Source of the DNA: Thermoanaerobaculia bacterium
Lineage (GTDB): Bacteria; Acidobacteriota; Thermoanaerobaculia; Multivoradales; JAHZIX01
Reading direction: 5' to 3'
DNA length: 64,000 bases
NCBI GenBank assembly: GCA_027069135.1
Contig: JALXFE010000134.1
Coordinates: 1-64,000, forward strand
Shown: one piece after another, positions 1 through 8,771 of the stretch
How the letters are laid out: each line of letters begins with the position of its first letter
Position numbering within the stretch: position 1 is the stretch's first letter
Program-made: the position numbers and the translations under genes
Notes under the pieces: generated by a model
What the model saw: only the letters and a program-made list of their open reading frames with translations
What the model was told of the DNA's origin: nothing
The model's database searches: none

Positions 1-219
1 ACCACCACCCTCGCCGATGGATCCTTCTCGGTACCTGATCTTCCGACCGTAGATGGCGATCTCTTCGCCACCGTCGCTATCGTCATCGGCGGTTTTCGGG
101 TGACCGGGGAGGCGGCGCAGGCCCTGGCCCCGGTGCCGGGCGGGATCACGGACTTCGGGGATATCTTCCTTGGAGGAGGTGGGCCTTGTGATCCGTGTGG
201 AGTGGGGGGGCGGAAGTAA
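1..219 (+). CDS. C-terminal fragment of a secreted protein
   Basis: An open frame enters from the left edge and ends at TAA (217-219), leaving 72 residues. The visible part reads like a beta-sandwich segment of the carboxypeptidase-regulatory or Ig-like kind (DGSFSVPDLPTVDGD, then FATVAIVIGGFRVTG). It ends in a Gly/Cys-rich tail, GGGGPCDPCGVGG. Such tails are usual for long extracellular proteins of this kind of genome. The start and most of the protein lie outside the window, so the family cannot be named. The frame is continuous and its composition matches its neighbours. Confidence 0.6.
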   Translation, partial: TTTLADGSFSVPDLPTVDGDLFATVAIVIGGFRVTGEAAQALAPVPGGITDFGDIFLGGGGPCDPCGVGGRK

Positions 220-305
220 CTGATGAGGGTGGGCTAGAACCGAAAGGGATCGGGAGGTTCTGAGGGTCTCCTCCATCAACGAGGCCGAGTGCTAGGATAC
301 GGCCC

Positions 306-1055
306 GTGAGCCTTCGTTTCGCCATCATTCCTCCAGCCCTTTCCCGGAGGCTTCTCGTCTTCGTTTCGGTTCTCTTGATTCCGGTGCTCTTTGGGCCCGT
401 GGCCCGGGCCCAGGAGGGACCTCGGCTGGAGGATCGGATCCTGGCGGTGGTGGACGAAGACCCCATTCTTCAATCCGATGTCGACCGGGCGATCGGGCTG
501 GGGTTTGTGGCACCTCACACCGACTCCGAGGGCCAGCCAACGGAGGCGACCGAAGCCTTCAAGCGAAGGGTCCTGGAACGCCTGATCGAGCAACGATTGC
601 GATTCCACACGGTCGAGAGCTTCGGCTTCGAGGAGCTGTCGGCAGAGCTTGTCGATGGGGAGCTCGAGAATCTCCGGAGAAAGCTTGGGGGAGCGGAGGA
701 GCTCGATCGAAAGCTCGACGCCGTGGACTTGGGGTTGACCGGATTGCGACAGCTCCTGGCCCGGCAGCTCGAAGTGCTCACGTACATCGAAGAGCGCCTG
801 GGGCCCCGGATTTTCATCCGGCGCGAAGAAGTGCAGGTCTACTACCAGGAGGTGCTGGTTCCGGAGCTGACCGCGGCGGGAAGCCAAGTGCCGGCCTTAG
901 ACGACGTGCGGGAGACGATTCGTCAGGTTCTCCGGGAACAGCGGCTCAATGAAGAGATCGCAAACTGGACGACGGAGCTTCGATCTCGGGCCAACGTAGA
1001 GCTCTTTCTCGAACCGCCGGGCACCTTACCGCCGGTCGTCAGTACCCAGCCCTGA
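306..1055 (+). CDS. SurA-like periplasmic chaperone without PPIase domain
   Basis: The 249-aa protein has an N-terminal signal peptide (hydrophobic core about residues 16-35, ending VARAQ). Next comes the SurA-type N-terminal segment: RILAVVDEDPILQSDVDRA matches the conserved opening of SurA, and RVLERLIEQRL follows. The C-terminal helix (RQVLREQRLNEEIANWTTELRSRA) resembles the last helix of SurA, which packs against the N-domain. The parvulin PPIase domain that normally sits between them is absent. The likely role is periplasmic holding of outer-membrane proteins. The GTG start at 306 has AGGA about 8 nt upstream. It is convergent with the lytic transglycosylase gene. The family is fairly sure; the exact role is inferred. 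Confidence 0.8.
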   Translation: MSLRFAIIPPALSRRLLVFVSVLLIPVLFGPVARAQEGPRLEDRILAVVDEDPILQSDVDRAIGLGFVAPHTDSEGQPTEATEAFKRRVLERLIEQRLRFHTVESFGFEELSAELVDGELENLRRKLGGAEELDRKLDAVDLGLTGLRQLLARQLEVLTYIEERLGPRIFIRREEVQVYYQEVLVPELTAAGSQVPALDDVRETIRQVLREQRLNEEIANWTTELRSRANVELFLEPPGTLPPVVSTQP

Positions 1056-1099
1056 TTAGATTCGTTCCGCGCACCCGCGCGCCGGAGAAGCTCTCTGAA

Positions 1100-1120
1100 G
1101 GGCACCCCCAAGGGGCGCCC
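1100..1120. terminator. GC-rich hairpin between convergent genes
   Basis: GGGCACCCC and GGGGCGCCC form a 9-bp stem with one A/C mismatch and a 3-nt loop. It lies between the convergent SurA-like and lytic transglycosylase genes and abuts the transglycosylase stop codon. There is no clear T-run on either side, so a role as bidirectional terminator is only likely. Confidence 0.35.
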
Positions 1121-3415
1121 CTACGGCTTCGCTCCGCGCATCTCTACCGATCCTTCAGAATCGCCGCTCCGGTTTTTGTACAGTTTCTGATACCAGGAGT
1201 AGCTGGTCATCACCTTGGCGATGTAGTTGCGGGTCTGGCGAAATCCCACCTTGGAAAAGTATTCCTCCGGCTCTTGGGTATAGCAGTACCGCTGCCAAAG
1301 GTGGGCTTGAGGCTCGCCGGCGTTGTAGGCTGCGACGGCGGCGAAACGAGAGTTCCCGAATTCATCCTTGAGCTTGCTCAGGTAGGCGGCGCCCAGGGTG
1401 ATGGCGATGGCGGGGTCGTAGAGGTCCTTCGGCTGGATCCTTCCCATGCCGAGGCGCAAGGCAAGGTTCCGGGCCGTCGGCATGACGAATTGGGTGAGAC
1501 CCCGAGCTGCGGCCCCGGAGAGGGCTTCCGGCTTGTAGCGGCTTTCCTCTCGGATCACGGCGCGGATCAAGGCCGGCTCGATGTTGAACCTCATAGCCTG
1601 ACGCCCGATGAGGTCACCGTAGGCCGAGGGGTAGAGCAGTCGCTGGTACCCGATGGGAAGAAGCTCGTGGGGAATACGACGGGGAATTCGTTGTTGGAGG
1701 ACCTCCGCCAATCTCAGAGATTGGCTGAAGGCGCCGTCTTGGGCTAGCAGTTGGCTGCCGGTGAAGGCCAAGGCGGGTTGAGTCACGGGAAAATGACGCC
1801 GCATCTTGGAGGCGCCTTCTCTCCACATCCCCAATGCCAGGAGGATCTCCTCCGGTTCACGAAGGGAAGCTTGCCAAAGCGGCCATTGGTCCACCGGTAC
1901 GATCGCCATCGAGAGAAAGGGGGCGGCGACCCGGTCCGCCTGCAGTCCCCTCAAGACCTCTTTGCGAGCGTTGTACCCCACACGGTCCGTATCGCCCAGG
2001 ATTAACCAGGTTGAGTGGAGGTCCTCCAACTGGCTGGATTTCGCGAGAGCCAGAGCTTTCGCCCTTGCGGGCTGCCGCAAGGGGCCCCGGTGGATCCGTT
2101 CAAGGGCAGCCCGGGATAGGGGATGATGGGGATAGCGTCGAAGCATCCGCAGATAGCGATCCAGAGCCTTGTCCGGTTGCCCGAGGAGCTCCAGCTGTCG
2201 CCCTCTCCAATAGGGAGCTTCCACCTGGGAGGAGGCTCTGGAGGCCTCCGCCAGAGCCAGCCACGGGCCGACCCGGTCGGATCGACCCCGTACCAGGTCC
2301 GAAGCGGAGAGAAATAGGGCCGCTCGAACCGCCATGCGATTCCATTGACGCTTGCTGATCAGCAAGTCGAGGAGCTTGAGGGCGGCGGCTTCGTTGCCGG
2401 TCCTCCACTCAAGGCGAAGGGTCGCAAAGAGCGAGGTGTCGGCCCAACTGCCGTTCGGCTCGACGTTGTAGGCGGTGCGGAAGAAGTTCGCCGCCTTTTG
2501 CCAGTCGCCGAGGAGCTCGTAGCAACGGGCGGCCTGATAGAAGGCTCGAGCCCGTTCCCGAGGCAGGTGAGTCCGGCGGGTCAAATCGACGAAAAGGCCC
2601 GCGGCGTCGGCGTGTTTTTCGAGCCAGAAATAGCAGCGGGCCAAAGCGTAGCGAGCTTCCAGCTCGCGGGAGACGCCTAGCCTAGCCCCCGGATCGACGC
2701 CTTGCTGCAAGGCCGATTCCAGATAACGGATGGCGCGGGAGAACTCCCGGTGCTGAAAGAGGGTCAGGCCCACCAGAAGGGTCGCATCACGGGCCCCGCG
2801 GGCCGGCGGCATCGAAGCCACCCATTCCACCGCCTCGCGAGCGATCTCGTCCCCTTTTTCTTCCCGGAGCAGGCTCAACATGAGATCGCTGGCGGCCGAA
2901 GTATCTCCGGCCCGGATGGAGCAACCCGCCTGAGCCAGTCGAAGACCTCTTCGTTCCGGAGTGGAAAGACGGGTCAGATTCTGGCTGTCGAGGAGTCGGC
3001 AATCCCCTCCCCGAGCCACCGTTCGGCGTAGCAGCCGGACGGCCGAAGCACGCAGAGAGTTGGGAGCATTCGAAGCGAGGAGGGTGGCGACTAGACCGGC
3101 GGCGACTTCCGGGTGGCCCTGATGGTCTTGTTCCTGAGCCAGCCGGAAGCGGCTGAAGGGTTTGAGCAGGGGAGTTGCAGATTGGACCTCAGCGAAGGCC
3201 AGGAAGGCTTCCTCGGGGTGACCGAGGGCCTCCAGGAGGTCGGCCCGTAGGTAACTCAAGCCGAGCCGATAGGCGGAATCCGGATTCGACGCCAGGAGGC
3301 GATCCACCAGTTCCAGGGTCGCTTCCGGTCCGCTGGACATGCGGAGATTCATCAACTCGATCCTCGGATCCTCGACCGCCATGGAGAGGGTCAGGATGAG
3401 GCTGAGGGTGATCAC
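1121..3415 (-). CDS. Soluble lytic murein transglycosylase (Slt type)
   Basis: The 764-aa secreted protein has a short hydrophobic N-terminus and about 550 residues of TPR-like helical repeats (for example ARAFYQAARCYELLGDWQKA). It ends in an SLT domain at roughly residues 600-745. The domain shows the family signature IRAVIREESRYKPEALS, with catalytic Glu near residue 625, then GLTQFVMPTA, ITLGAAYLSKL and AAVAAYNAG. The enzyme would cleave the MurNAc-GlcNAc bond of peptidoglycan in the periplasm, leaving 1,6-anhydroMurNAc. The superhelix plus SLT layout matches Slt70 in size and order. It follows murA by 36 bp in the same direction, so a cell-wall operon is likely. The start is GTG at 3415 with a weak ribosome site. 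Confidence 0.9.
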   Translation of the reverse strand: MITLSLILTLSMAVEDPRIELMNLRMSSGPEATLELVDRLLASNPDSAYRLGLSYLRADLLEALGHPEEAFLAFAEVQSATPLLKPFSRFRLAQEQDHQGHPEVAAGLVATLLASNAPNSLRASAVRLLRRTVARGGDCRLLDSQNLTRLSTPERRGLRLAQAGCSIRAGDTSAASDLMLSLLREEKGDEIAREAVEWVASMPPARGARDATLLVGLTLFQHREFSRAIRYLESALQQGVDPGARLGVSRELEARYALARCYFWLEKHADAAGLFVDLTRRTHLPRERARAFYQAARCYELLGDWQKAANFFRTAYNVEPNGSWADTSLFATLRLEWRTGNEAAALKLLDLLISKRQWNRMAVRAALFLSASDLVRGRSDRVGPWLALAEASRASSQVEAPYWRGRQLELLGQPDKALDRYLRMLRRYPHHPLSRAALERIHRGPLRQPARAKALALAKSSQLEDLHSTWLILGDTDRVGYNARKEVLRGLQADRVAAPFLSMAIVPVDQWPLWQASLREPEEILLALGMWREGASKMRRHFPVTQPALAFTGSQLLAQDGAFSQSLRLAEVLQQRIPRRIPHELLPIGYQRLLYPSAYGDLIGRQAMRFNIEPALIRAVIREESRYKPEALSGAAARGLTQFVMPTARNLALRLGMGRIQPKDLYDPAIAITLGAAYLSKLKDEFGNSRFAAVAAYNAGEPQAHLWQRYCYTQEPEEYFSKVGFRQTRNYIAKVMTSYSWYQKLYKNRSGDSEGSVEMRGAKP

Positions 3416-3451
3416 AGGATGGGGGGTTCTCTCAAACGATGTAGGAGGAGC

Positions 3452-4705
3452 TCAACGCAACCGCTCCACGTGGGCTCCTAGCTTCTGCAATTTCAATTCC
3501 ATCCCTTCATAGCCACGATCCAAATGGTAGATGCGAAGGACTTCCGTCTCTCCCCGAGCCGCAACGCCCGCCAGGACCAAACAGGCCGAGGCCCGAAGAT
3601 CTGTGGCCATGACCTGGGCTCCGGAGAGGGGGTTCGGGCCGTGGATTTGAGCCCGACCGCCGTCGACCCGGATGTCAGCGCCCATTCTCATGAGCTCCGG
3701 TGCATGCTGAAATCGGTTTTCAAAGACAGTTTCGCTGATCTCTGAGACGCCCTGGGCCTGGGTCATGAGGGCCATGTACTGGGCCTGGAGGTCGGTGGGG
3801 AATCCTGGATGGGGGGCCGTTTGCAGGTCTCGAGGGCGAATTTCACTCGGCCCCCGAACACGGATTCGGTCCGGGGAGATCTCGATATCTGCGCCGTTTT
3901 CGGCCAGCCGGTGGAGGAGAGGTGCCAGATCGGCAGCTTCCGCCCCGAGGAGGGTGACGTCCCCCCGGGTCATGGTGGCGCCGATCAGATAGGTTCCGCC
4001 TTCGATGCGGTCGGCGATGATGCGATGCTCGGCTCCATGGAGTCGCTCGCGGCCCTCGATCACCATGCGTTCGTCTCCGGCCCCTTCGATGGAGGCTCCC
4101 ATGCCGTTGAGGAGTCGGGCCAGGTCGACAATCTCCGGCTCCCGGGCACAATTGTCGAGGACGGTCGTTCCGCGAGCCAGGCTGGCGGCCATCATCAGGT
4201 TTTCGGTCCCGGTCACCGTCGGCATGGCGAAGCGGAACCGGCCCCCTAACAGATGCCGAGCGCGGACTTCGACGTACCCATGCTCGAGGGAAACTTCGGC
4301 TCCCAGCGCTTCGAGGCCGGCCAGATGTTGATCGATGGGACGCACTCCGATGGCGCAGCCGCCCGGCAGGGAGACCCGGGCATGACCTCGGCGAGCCAGA
4401 AGAGGGCCGAGGACCAGGACACTGGCGCGCATGGTCTTGACCAATTCGTAGGGAGCCTCGTCGGGATTGCCGTTGTCTCGGGGAGTGAGGACGAGACGGC
4501 CGTCTTCATGAGCCCGGGACACACCCAGATGCTCCAGCAGGCGGCCCATGGTGGTGATGTCTCGCACCCGGGGTACCCTCCCGAGGACGAGGGGCTCATC
4601 ACTGAGAAGACTGGCCGCCATGGCGGGAAGGGAGGCGTTCTTTGCGCCGCTCGCTTCCACGCTCCCGGCCAGCCGGCTGGGTCCGAGGATACGGAATCTA
4701 TCCAT
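3452..4705 (-). CDS. murA: UDP-N-acetylglucosamine 1-carboxyvinyltransferase
   Basis: MurA transfers enolpyruvate from PEP to UDP-GlcNAc, the first committed step of peptidoglycan synthesis in the cytoplasm. The protein is 417 aa, the usual length. The substrate-binding Lys lies in the N-terminal GAKNA motif. The active-site Cys lies in the loop PGGCAIGVRPIDQHL and is a true Cys, so fosfomycin sensitivity is expected rather than the Asp-type resistance. GRxRFAMPTVTGTEN and YEGMELKLQKLGA are further MurA hallmarks. The frame is open far upstream, but the ATG at 4705 gives the family-typical start MDRFRI. That start overlaps the prmC stop as TGATG, indicating translational coupling. Confidence 0.97.
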   Translation of the reverse strand: MDRFRILGPSRLAGSVEASGAKNASLPAMAASLLSDEPLVLGRVPRVRDITTMGRLLEHLGVSRAHEDGRLVLTPRDNGNPDEAPYELVKTMRASVLVLGPLLARRGHARVSLPGGCAIGVRPIDQHLAGLEALGAEVSLEHGYVEVRARHLLGGRFRFAMPTVTGTENLMMAASLARGTTVLDNCAREPEIVDLARLLNGMGASIEGAGDERMVIEGRERLHGAEHRIIADRIEGGTYLIGATMTRGDVTLLGAEAADLAPLLHRLAENGADIEISPDRIRVRGPSEIRPRDLQTAPHPGFPTDLQAQYMALMTQAQGVSEISETVFENRFQHAPELMRMGADIRVDGGRAQIHGPNPLSGAQVMATDLRASACLVLAGVAARGETEVLRIYHLDRGYEGMELKLQKLGAHVERLR

Positions 4706-5589
4706 CAGTGTTCCTTCTTCTCGTTCTTGTTCTCGTTTTCCTCGCGTCGGGCGAGAATCACGGTTCGGGGAATTTTCCCATAGTCTCTGATCTCGCGAAT
4801 CACCTGCCATCCTGCCTCCCGTCCGAAAGATTTCACCGCCGCCAGCTGCCCGAAGCCGATCTCGACCAGGACCCGGGCCCCGCGGGCCAGCCCCCGGGCC
4901 TCCTCGAGGAGGCGCCGAAGCAAGGCGAGGCCATTGTCCGGGGCAAATAAGGCCAAATGTGGCTCGAAATCGCGGACATCTCGGGGCAACGTAGAAGCGT
5001 CTTCTTTCGCGACGTAGGGAGGATTGCTGACCAGAAGGTGGATTTTCGAAAGGTCGAGGGGGCTGAGCAAGTCGGCGGCGGCGAAGTGGATCCGATCTTC
5101 CACACCATGGAGCTGGGCATTGCCCCGAGCCAGGGCCAAGGCGGCCGGAGAGAGGTCCGTAGCGATGATCCGTGCCGTGGGGATCTCCAACGCCAAGGTG
5201 ACGGCGAGACAACCGGAGCCGGTTCCCACATCGAGGATCCGGAGGTTCTCGGGAAGCCCTGGCATCGTCAGAACAGCCTCCACGAGATGCTCGGTTTCCG
5301 GCCGCGGGATCAACACGCGGTCATCGACAAGAAATTTCCGGCCGTAGAATTCCTTGCGGCCGAGGAGGTAGGCCGCTGGTTCGCCCCGGCATCGCCGACG
5401 GATGAGGTCTTCGAACCGTCGGGCGACCTTTGCCGGTAGCCTCTGGTCGTCACGGGTCAGGATCTGTGCCTCGGAATAGCCCAGGAGATAACCCAACAGG
5501 AGGGAGCTTTCTCGGGGCGCGATCTCGGGATCCGCGGTCTGGAGAGCTCGCCGCCCTCGCCGGAGGGCGGCTGCGATGGTTTCTTCCAC
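4705..5589 (-). CDS. prmC: Release-factor glutamine N5-methyltransferase
   Basis: PrmC (HemK) methylates the Gln of the GGQ motif in release factors RF1 and RF2 using S-adenosylmethionine. The 294-aa protein has the N-terminal helical domain (to about residue 80) that grips the release factor. A class I methyltransferase fold follows, with ILDVGTGSGCLAVTLA as the SAM site and LLVSNPPYVAKED containing the catalytic NPPY motif. In many genomes prmC follows prfA; here prfA lies about 6 kb away at 11.2-12.2 kb and prmC is coupled to murA instead. The Lys/Glu/Asn-rich C-terminus (ENENKNEKKEH) is an unusual tail. Confidence 0.95.
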   Translation of the reverse strand: MEETIAAALRRGRRALQTADPEIAPRESSLLLGYLLGYSEAQILTRDDQRLPAKVARRFEDLIRRRCRGEPAAYLLGRKEFYGRKFLVDDRVLIPRPETEHLVEAVLTMPGLPENLRILDVGTGSGCLAVTLALEIPTARIIATDLSPAALALARGNAQLHGVEDRIHFAAADLLSPLDLSKIHLLVSNPPYVAKEDASTLPRDVRDFEPHLALFAPDNGLALLRRLLEEARGLARGARVLVEIGFGQLAAVKSFGREAGWQVIREIRDYGKIPRTVILARREENENKNEKKEH

Positions 5590-5688
5590 CGGCGGATTGT
5601 ATGGGAGTTGGGGGATTCGGCGAAGCCGATCAGGGCTGCGCCGGAACGATGGACCTCGCGAGGGTAACTCGAGCCCGACCTCGGGCGG

Positions 5689-6873
5689 TCAGGGTCGCTT
5701 CGCCCCTCCAGGGAGACCCGTGGGAAGTGGTGCTCCGGCGTTGGCCGCAAGCTCGGCTAAGGCTTGGTCGATCTCCGCTAGGACTTCGGCTTCGCCCTCC
5801 GTCTCCCGAGCGCCTGTGAGAGCCCGCAGGGCCGGCTCCCCGCCGATACGTCCCAGGGCCCAGGCCGCGTGACAGCGCACTGCCGCGTGCTCCTCCTGTG
5901 CCAGAGCCGTGGCCAGGGGAGCGACGTATTTTTCGTCCCCGCGGTTGCCCATCGCCGTTGCGGCGTTGCGCTTGAGTCCTTCGAGGCGAGCCCTTTGCAT
6001 GGCGCTGCCACGGAAGCGCTCCCGATACTCGTCCCGGGGCAGGGCCAGCAGCTGGATGAGGTCCAGGTCCTGACGTTGAGAGGGGAGATGAAAATCCGTC
6101 TCCTCACCGACCGGTCCCTTGCGGATGTTCCAGGGGCAGACCTCCTGGCAGATATCGCAGCCAAAGACCCAATCGCCGATCTGGCGCCGCATTTCCCGGG
6201 GAACGGATTCCCGGTGTTCGATCGTCCAGTAACTGATGCAGCGGCTGCTGTCGAGGTGGAAGGGCTCCGAGAGGGCCTCCGTCGGGCAGGCTTCGAGACA
6301 TCGGGTACAGCGCCCGCAGAGATCGGTAAGGGGCTCGTCGGGGGGAAGCTCCAGGGTGAGAAGAATCTCCCCCAGGAGGAACCAGGAACCCTCGCGGCGG
6401 AGCAGGCAGGTGTTTTTCCCGACCACGCCGAGGCCCGCCTTAGCGGCCAGCTCTCGTTCCAAGACGGGCCCGGTGTCCACATAGGCGCGGGTCTGGCAGG
6501 GCGCGAATTCTTCCCGGAGGGTCTTCGCGAGGCGCTTCAGCCGCTTGCCCATGAGGTTGTGGTAGTCCCGACCGTGAGCATAACGAGCAACACGGGGCCA
6601 GAGGTCTCCCGAGGGCTCTTCCGCGTCTGCCAGGGGCCAGTATTGCAGCGCAACGCAGAGGGCGGATCGAGCTCCCGGGAGGATTGTTCTGGGGTCCAGG
6701 CGCTCTTCCACCCGCTGCGCCAGGTATTCCATACCGGCGTGGTGTCCTTTCTTGAGCCAGCTCCGGTAGGCCTCACCGTGGGGAGAGGGTTCCAGCCGGG
6801 CCACTCCGACTCGATCAAAGCCCCTCTCCGAGGCGAGCTCTCGGAGGCGAGCCACGATACCTGCCGGATCCAC
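5689..6873 (-). CDS. queG: Epoxyqueuosine reductase with HEAT-like tail
   Basis: QueG reduces epoxyqueuosine to queuosine in tRNA, the last step of queuosine synthesis, using cobalamin and two [4Fe-4S] clusters. The 394-aa protein carries both ferredoxin-type motifs, CGRCTRCLEACPTEAL and CDICQEVCPWN. It has the family N-terminal region FDRVGVARL and a C-terminal HEAT-like repeat (AVRCHAAWALGRIGGEPALRAL) seen in long QueG forms. A longer frame starting at 6933 would overlap the upstream gene. GTG at 6873 has GAGGGG at good spacing and leaves 4 nt after the upstream stop, so it is preferred. It lies in a leftward run with prmC about 100 bp downstream. Confidence 0.94.
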   Translation of the reverse strand: MDPAGIVARLRELASERGFDRVGVARLEPSPHGEAYRSWLKKGHHAGMEYLAQRVEERLDPRTILPGARSALCVALQYWPLADAEEPSGDLWPRVARYAHGRDYHNLMGKRLKRLAKTLREEFAPCQTRAYVDTGPVLERELAAKAGLGVVGKNTCLLRREGSWFLLGEILLTLELPPDEPLTDLCGRCTRCLEACPTEALSEPFHLDSSRCISYWTIEHRESVPREMRRQIGDWVFGCDICQEVCPWNIRKGPVGEETDFHLPSQRQDLDLIQLLALPRDEYRERFRGSAMQRARLEGLKRNAATAMGNRGDEKYVAPLATALAQEEHAAVRCHAAWALGRIGGEPALRALTGARETEGEAEVLAEIDQALAELAANAGAPLPTGLPGGAKRP

Positions 6874-6877
6874 CGGA

Positions 6878-7939
6878 TCACCCCTCGTCGATGAGCTCGC
6901 CGACACCCTCGATGGATGTGATGAAGTCGGCACCGAAGGCCTTGGCGGGAGTCTGGAAGCCGATGGGACTCTCCCCCTTCAATACCCGTTCAGCGATCGC
7001 TACGGCGGTGCGAGCGGTGAGGGTGTAGCCCTCCGGGGTCTCGAGTCGTGTCACGGCAGTCTCTCCGGCGGGGTTGGTGACTTCACCCCACAGGTAGCTC
7101 TTGGATCGTGCCCGTTGTTTGGCGCTGGGGCCGGGTTTGCGGGCTTGGACGCGGCCCTTCATGAACCATTGGACGGGAGTGCTTCCCAGCAGAGGGGCCA
7201 GGTAGCGCATGAAACGCAGGGTGGTTCGTTGGGAGCTGGGCATCGCCGCATAGACCTCGATGTTGGGAATACCGGTGGTGTGAAAGGCCGTCGCCACATC
7301 CCCCCAGGGAATCGTCACCGCTAGCGAGGAGCCCCCTTCGCCAAAGTCCAGATTCCGGCTCTTCCAGGCGGCGGGGACCGGGGTCAAGCGTCCGTCCTGG
7401 CGTACCAGGCCGCCCCGGTGGATGTTTTCCACCATCGTCAAGGCTGTGCCCCGGGAGATCTTGCCCATCGCCTTGAAGGCGAGACAGAGGGACGTCGCGT
7501 CCGGCAGGCGTTCCTTCAGGTGGAGCGCCAGACAATCCGACGGGACGACGTCGAAGCCGACTCCCGGCAGCAGCATGACTTGGGCGGCGGCAGCCTGTTC
7601 GCCGAGGGCCGCCACGGATTCGAAAACAGCGGCCTCACCGGTGATGTCCAGGTAGTGGGTTCCGGTGGCGATGGCGGCCCGGCAGACCCTGGCGTGGGTG
7701 TGGAGGAAGGGGCCCGCACAATGGAGCACGGCCGCCATCTCCCGGAGCTCTTCCTCGACGATGCGCGGGTCTTCGAGCTTGAAGACCCGGAACGGCAACC
7801 CCAATTCCCGGGCGAGGGCGATGACACGATCCGGATCTCTTCCGGCAAGGGTCGGTTCGAGGCCTTTCTCGACGGCCCGGCGGGCGATCAGCTCGCCGCT
7901 GTACCCGTAGGCGCCATAGATCATCAAACTTCCATTCAT
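6878..7939 (-). CDS. Saccharopine dehydrogenase-like enoyl reductase
   Basis: The 353-aa NAD(P)-binding protein starts MNGSLMIYGAYGYSGELIARRA, a Rossmann GxxGxxG loop. It continues LHCAGPFLHTHARVCRAA and THYLDITGE, which mark the saccharopine dehydrogenase-like family. Family members include the trans-acting enoyl reductases of lipid and polyketide synthesis; the substrate here cannot be read from sequence. The frame could extend to 8026, but that start would lie only 20 bp from divergent tag. ATG at 7939 begins directly at the Rossmann strand and leaves room for promoters. It is followed 4 nt later by queG, so the two are likely co-transcribed without an obvious metabolic link. Confidence 0.8.
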   Translation of the reverse strand: MNGSLMIYGAYGYSGELIARRAVEKGLEPTLAGRDPDRVIALARELGLPFRVFKLEDPRIVEEELREMAAVLHCAGPFLHTHARVCRAAIATGTHYLDITGEAAVFESVAALGEQAAAAQVMLLPGVGFDVVPSDCLALHLKERLPDATSLCLAFKAMGKISRGTALTMVENIHRGGLVRQDGRLTPVPAAWKSRNLDFGEGGSSLAVTIPWGDVATAFHTTGIPNIEVYAAMPSSQRTTLRFMRYLAPLLGSTPVQWFMKGRVQARKPGPSAKQRARSKSYLWGEVTNPAGETAVTRLETPEGYTLTARTAVAIAERVLKGESPIGFQTPAKAFGADFITSIEGVGELIDEG

Positions 7940-8046
7940 AGTCTTCGGCTGCTCCCTGGCCCCACTCCGGGGCGACGTGTTGTGTCCTTCGAGGGTCCAA
8001 GGATACTCGATCGATCCCTCGGTCATCGACTGCTAGACTCCGCCGG

Positions 8047-8610
8047 ATGAGCGAAACACGACGCTGTGGTTGGGTTAGCGACGATCCTCTCTACCTCCGG
8101 TACCACGACGAAGAGTGGGGTGTGCCGGAACATGACGACCGTCGGCTATTTGAGATGCTGATCCTCGAGGGGGCCCAGGCAGGCCTGAGTTGGATCACCG
8201 TGCTCAAGAAGCGAGAGGCCTATCGGGAGCTTTTCGAGGGTTTTTACCCGGAAACCGTCGCGAAGATCACGCCGACCCGGGTCGAAGAGCTGCTGCAGAA
8301 CCCGCGCATCATCCGCAATCGCCTCAAGGTCGAGTCGACGGTGACCAACGCCCAAGCTTTCCTTGAAGTGCAAGAAGAATTCGGTAGCTTCGACGCCTAC
8401 CTGTGGCGTTTCGTCGATGGGAAACCGAAGCTCAACGCCTGGAAGACTCTCGCCCAAGTCCCGGCTTCTACGGAGGAGTCCAACGTTCTGAGCAAGGACC
8501 TCAAGAAACGAGGTTTTCGCTTCATCGGGACTACGATCTGCTATGCCTACATGCAAGCCGTCGGACTGGTCAATGACCACACGACGGATTGTTTTCGCTA
8601 TCCGCTCTAG
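8047..8610 (+). CDS. tag: DNA-3-methyladenine glycosylase I
   Basis: Tag excises 3-methyladenine from alkylated DNA, starting base-excision repair. At 187 aa it matches the E. coli enzyme in length. The opening RRCGWVSDDPLYLRYHDEEWG supplies the first two zinc ligands (Cys7 and the His of RYHDEEWG). NDHTTDCF near the C-terminus supplies the last His and Cys. EMLILEGAQAGLSW contains the conserved Glu of the base pocket. It is divergent from the enoyl-reductase-like gene with a 107-bp gap. Its stop codon lies within the left end of the inverted-repeat element at 8607-8771, so the element inserted at or just after the end of this gene without shortening the protein. Confidence 0.96.
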   Translation: MSETRRCGWVSDDPLYLRYHDEEWGVPEHDDRRLFEMLILEGAQAGLSWITVLKKREAYRELFEGFYPETVAKITPTRVEELLQNPRIIRNRLKVESTVTNAQAFLEVQEEFGSFDAYLWRFVDGKPKLNAWKTLAQVPASTEESNVLSKDLKKRGFRFIGTTICYAYMQAVGLVNDHTTDCFRYPL

Positions 8611-8771
8611 TGTCCCGATTGGCTAATTCGCGTGAGAAATCGCGAGGCATTTCGGGACTCTGGTAAGGCGTGAGGACAAGTAATAGCAGAGCTATTGCGC
8701 GGAGGAACAACGCAGCTAGAGCCCGAAAGGGCCGCGTATTTATGCGATGAATTTGTCAATCGGGACACTAG
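8607..8771. mobile_element. 165-bp MITE-like terminal-inverted-repeat element
   Basis: The ends are perfect 15-bp inverted repeats: CTAGTGTCCCGATTG at 8607-8621 and its complement at 8757-8771. The next bases also partly match. Inside are two more hairpins: AATAGC-AGA-GCTATT (8682-8696) and GCCC-GAAA-GGGC (8721-8732). No gene fits inside. The size, terminal repeats and palindromic CTAG at each end (possible target duplication) suggest a non-autonomous insertion element or REP-type element. Its ends supply the TAG stop of tag on one side and the stop of the convergent TPR gene on the other. The transposase family that would move it cannot be told from sequence. Confidence 0.7.

Noticed and set aside
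1274-1747. Long rightward frames antisense to the transglycosylase, and similar frames opposite other genes
   Set aside because: High GC produces long antisense frames; they lack ribosome sites, motifs and codon patterns of real genes.
4706-5212. MurA frame open up to 5212, which would give a 586-aa protein
   Set aside because: The extra 170 residues are low-complexity antisense of prmC; the ATG at 4705 gives the family start and length.
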